5,876 bases of DNA from Mesorhizobium sp. (GTDB lineage: Bacteria; Pseudomonadota; Alphaproteobacteria; Rhizobiales; Rhizobiaceae): the NCBI GenBank assembly GCA_030698645.1, contig JAUYMV010000569.1:1-5876 (forward strand), given 5' to 3'. Below, piece by piece: positions 4,829-5,876 of this stretch. The notes beneath the pieces are model-generated. The model did not search any database, was not told the origin of the DNA, and saw only the letters and a list, made by a program, of their open reading frames with translations. The number at the start of each line of letters is the position of its first letter. Position 1 is the first letter of the stretch. The position numbers and the translations under genes were made by a program.

Positions 4829-5876
4829 ACTGGCTGACCACATGATCGCCCGCCGTCGCGACGTTGAACGCCGCGGCGATGAGCGCCTTGGTATAATCGG
4901 TCTGCGGCGCATCGAAAATCTGCTGCGACGAGCCCTTCTCGACAATGACGCCGTTGCGCATGACGATCACCTCGTTGGCGAGCGCGCGCACCACCCTGAG
5001 GTCGTGGCTAATAAAGAGATAGGCGAGGTTGTGCTTCTTCTGCAGGTCGCGCAGCAGATCGACCACCTGCGCCTGCACACTCATGTCGAGCGCCGAGGTC
5101 GGTTCGTCGAGCATCACGAAGCGTGGCTTCAGCACCATCGCGCGGGCGATCGCCACGCGCTGGCGCTGGCCGCCGGAAAACTCGTGCGGGTAGCGGAAGC
5201 GCGTCTCGGGATCGAGGCCGACCTCTTGCAGCACCGAGACGACGGCCGCGTCGCGTTCTGCTTCGGTCTGCCGCGGTTCGTGGATCTTCAGCCCTTCCTC
5301 GATGATGTCGGCGATCGACATGCGCGGGCTCAGCGAACCGAACGGGTCCTGGAACACGATCTGCAATTCGCGCCGCAGCGGGCGCATCTGCTTGAACGAG
5401 AAGTCGTCGATATGGCGGCCGCCGAAGTCGATGCGACCTTTGGACGAGATCATCCGCGCAAGCGCCAGCCCGAGCGTCGTCTTGCCGGAACCGGATTCGC
5501 CGACGACGCCGAGCGTCTGCCCGGCGCGCACCGTGACGTCGACTCCGTCCACCGCCTTCACATTGTCCACCGTGCGGCGGAAGAAGCCCTCCTTGATCGG
5601 GAACCAGACCCTGATCTGCTCACCCTTCATGACCTCGGCGGCCGTCGTGTCAGTCGCAGGCGGCGCCCCCTTCGGCTCGGCGGCGAGCAGATGACGTGTG
5701 TACTCGTGCTGAGGGCTGGCGAAGACGTCGGCCGTCCTGCCGGTCTCGACGATTCTGCCTTTGGTCATGACGCACACACGGTCGGCGATCTTGCGTACGA
5801 TGCCAAGGTCATGCGTGATGAACAGCATCGACATGCCGCGGTCGGTCTTCAGCTTGGCCAGCAATTCGAGGATCTG
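4827..5876 (-). CDS. yejF: YejF-type peptide ABC transporter double ATPase (5' end outside window)
   Basis: 349 codons are visible; the gene enters at the right edge without a start, and YejF-size proteins are about 530-550 residues, so roughly 200 are missing. The visible part opens with the end of a first nucleotide-binding domain (switch motif FITHDLGIVRKIADRV). A linker follows, and then a complete second domain: Walker A GESGSGKT (visible residues 126-133), Q-loop VFQDPFGSLSPR, signature FSGGQRQR, Walker B FVMLDEP and switch FISHDLRVVRAL. Residues such as VGLDPETRFRYP and FPIKEGFFRRTVD closely resemble E. coli YejF, the cytoplasmic energising subunit of the YejABEF importer of microcin C-like peptides; in Agrobacterium the Yej permease/ATPase takes up murein peptides. 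All catalytic motifs in view are intact. GsiA/DppDF-type fused ATPases are the main alternative. Confidence 0.9.
   Translation of the reverse strand, partial: QILELLAKLKTDRGMSMLFITHDLGIVRKIADRVCVMTKGRIVETGRTADVFASPQHEYTRHLLAAEPKGAPPATDTTAAEVMKGEQIRVWFPIKEGFFRRTVDNVKAVDGVDVTVRAGQTLGVVGESGSGKTTLGLALARMISSKGRIDFGGRHIDDFSFKQMRPLRRELQIVFQDPFGSLSPRMSIADIIEEGLKIHEPRQTEAERDAAVVSVLQEVGLDPETRFRYPHEFSGGQRQRVAIARAMVLKPRFVMLDEPTSALDMSVQAQVVDLLRDLQKKHNLAYLFISHDLRVVRALANEVIVMRNGVIVEKGSSQQIFDAPQTDYTKALIAAAFNVATAGDHVVSQ

Overview
The window is a high-GC, densely coding chromosomal segment. It looks like an alphaproteobacterium of the rhizobial group (Hyphomicrobiales, Mesorhizobium/Phyllobacteriaceae-like). 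This rests on strong G/C third-position bias, on the protein flavours (a TadD-like TPR lipoprotein, a rhizobial-type M17 peptidase, a YejF-type duplicated ABC ATPase next to a GhrA-type reductase) and on AT-rich islands confined to the intergenic gaps. The taxonomic call is inference from sequence character, not from a database search. No mobile element, CRISPR array, tRNA, rRNA or integration scar is visible.

Layout, left to right. Positions 1-237 hold no gene I can support. Positions 238-1059 (minus) encode a TPR lipoprotein. It is divergent, across an AT-rich gap of about 140 bp carrying a TTAACC/GGTTAA inverted repeat, from a plus-strand group of three genes: an M17 leucyl-aminopeptidase-family protein (1201-2577), a short MarR-type winged-helix regulator (2652-3002) and an NlpC/P60 (C40) cysteine peptidase with N-terminal SH3-like region (2999-3850). 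The regulator and the C40 peptidase overlap by 4 nt. The gap before the regulator contains a 17-bp palindrome preceded by an extra copy of its left arm, a good candidate for its own operator. On the minus strand, converging with only 7 bp between stop codons, are a ghrA-type 2-hydroxyacid dehydrogenase (3858-4811) and, upstream of it, the C-terminal two thirds of a yejF-type double ATPase (4827 to beyond 5876). The ghrA Shine-Dalgarno overlaps the yejF stop codon, so these two form one operon.

How the genes may work together: the two peptidases lack secretion signals and therefore look cytosolic, and the facing operon encodes the energising subunit of a peptide importer of the Yej class, which takes up microcin C-like peptides in E. 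coli and murein peptides in Agrobacterium. A peptide or muropeptide salvage neighbourhood is a reasonable hypothesis, but it is inference. The individual genes are all members of known families and I see no clearly new system. The most checkable novelties are the candidate MarR operator, the unusually short MarR protein translationally coupled to a C40 peptidase, and the Yej / C40 / M17 neighbourhood.
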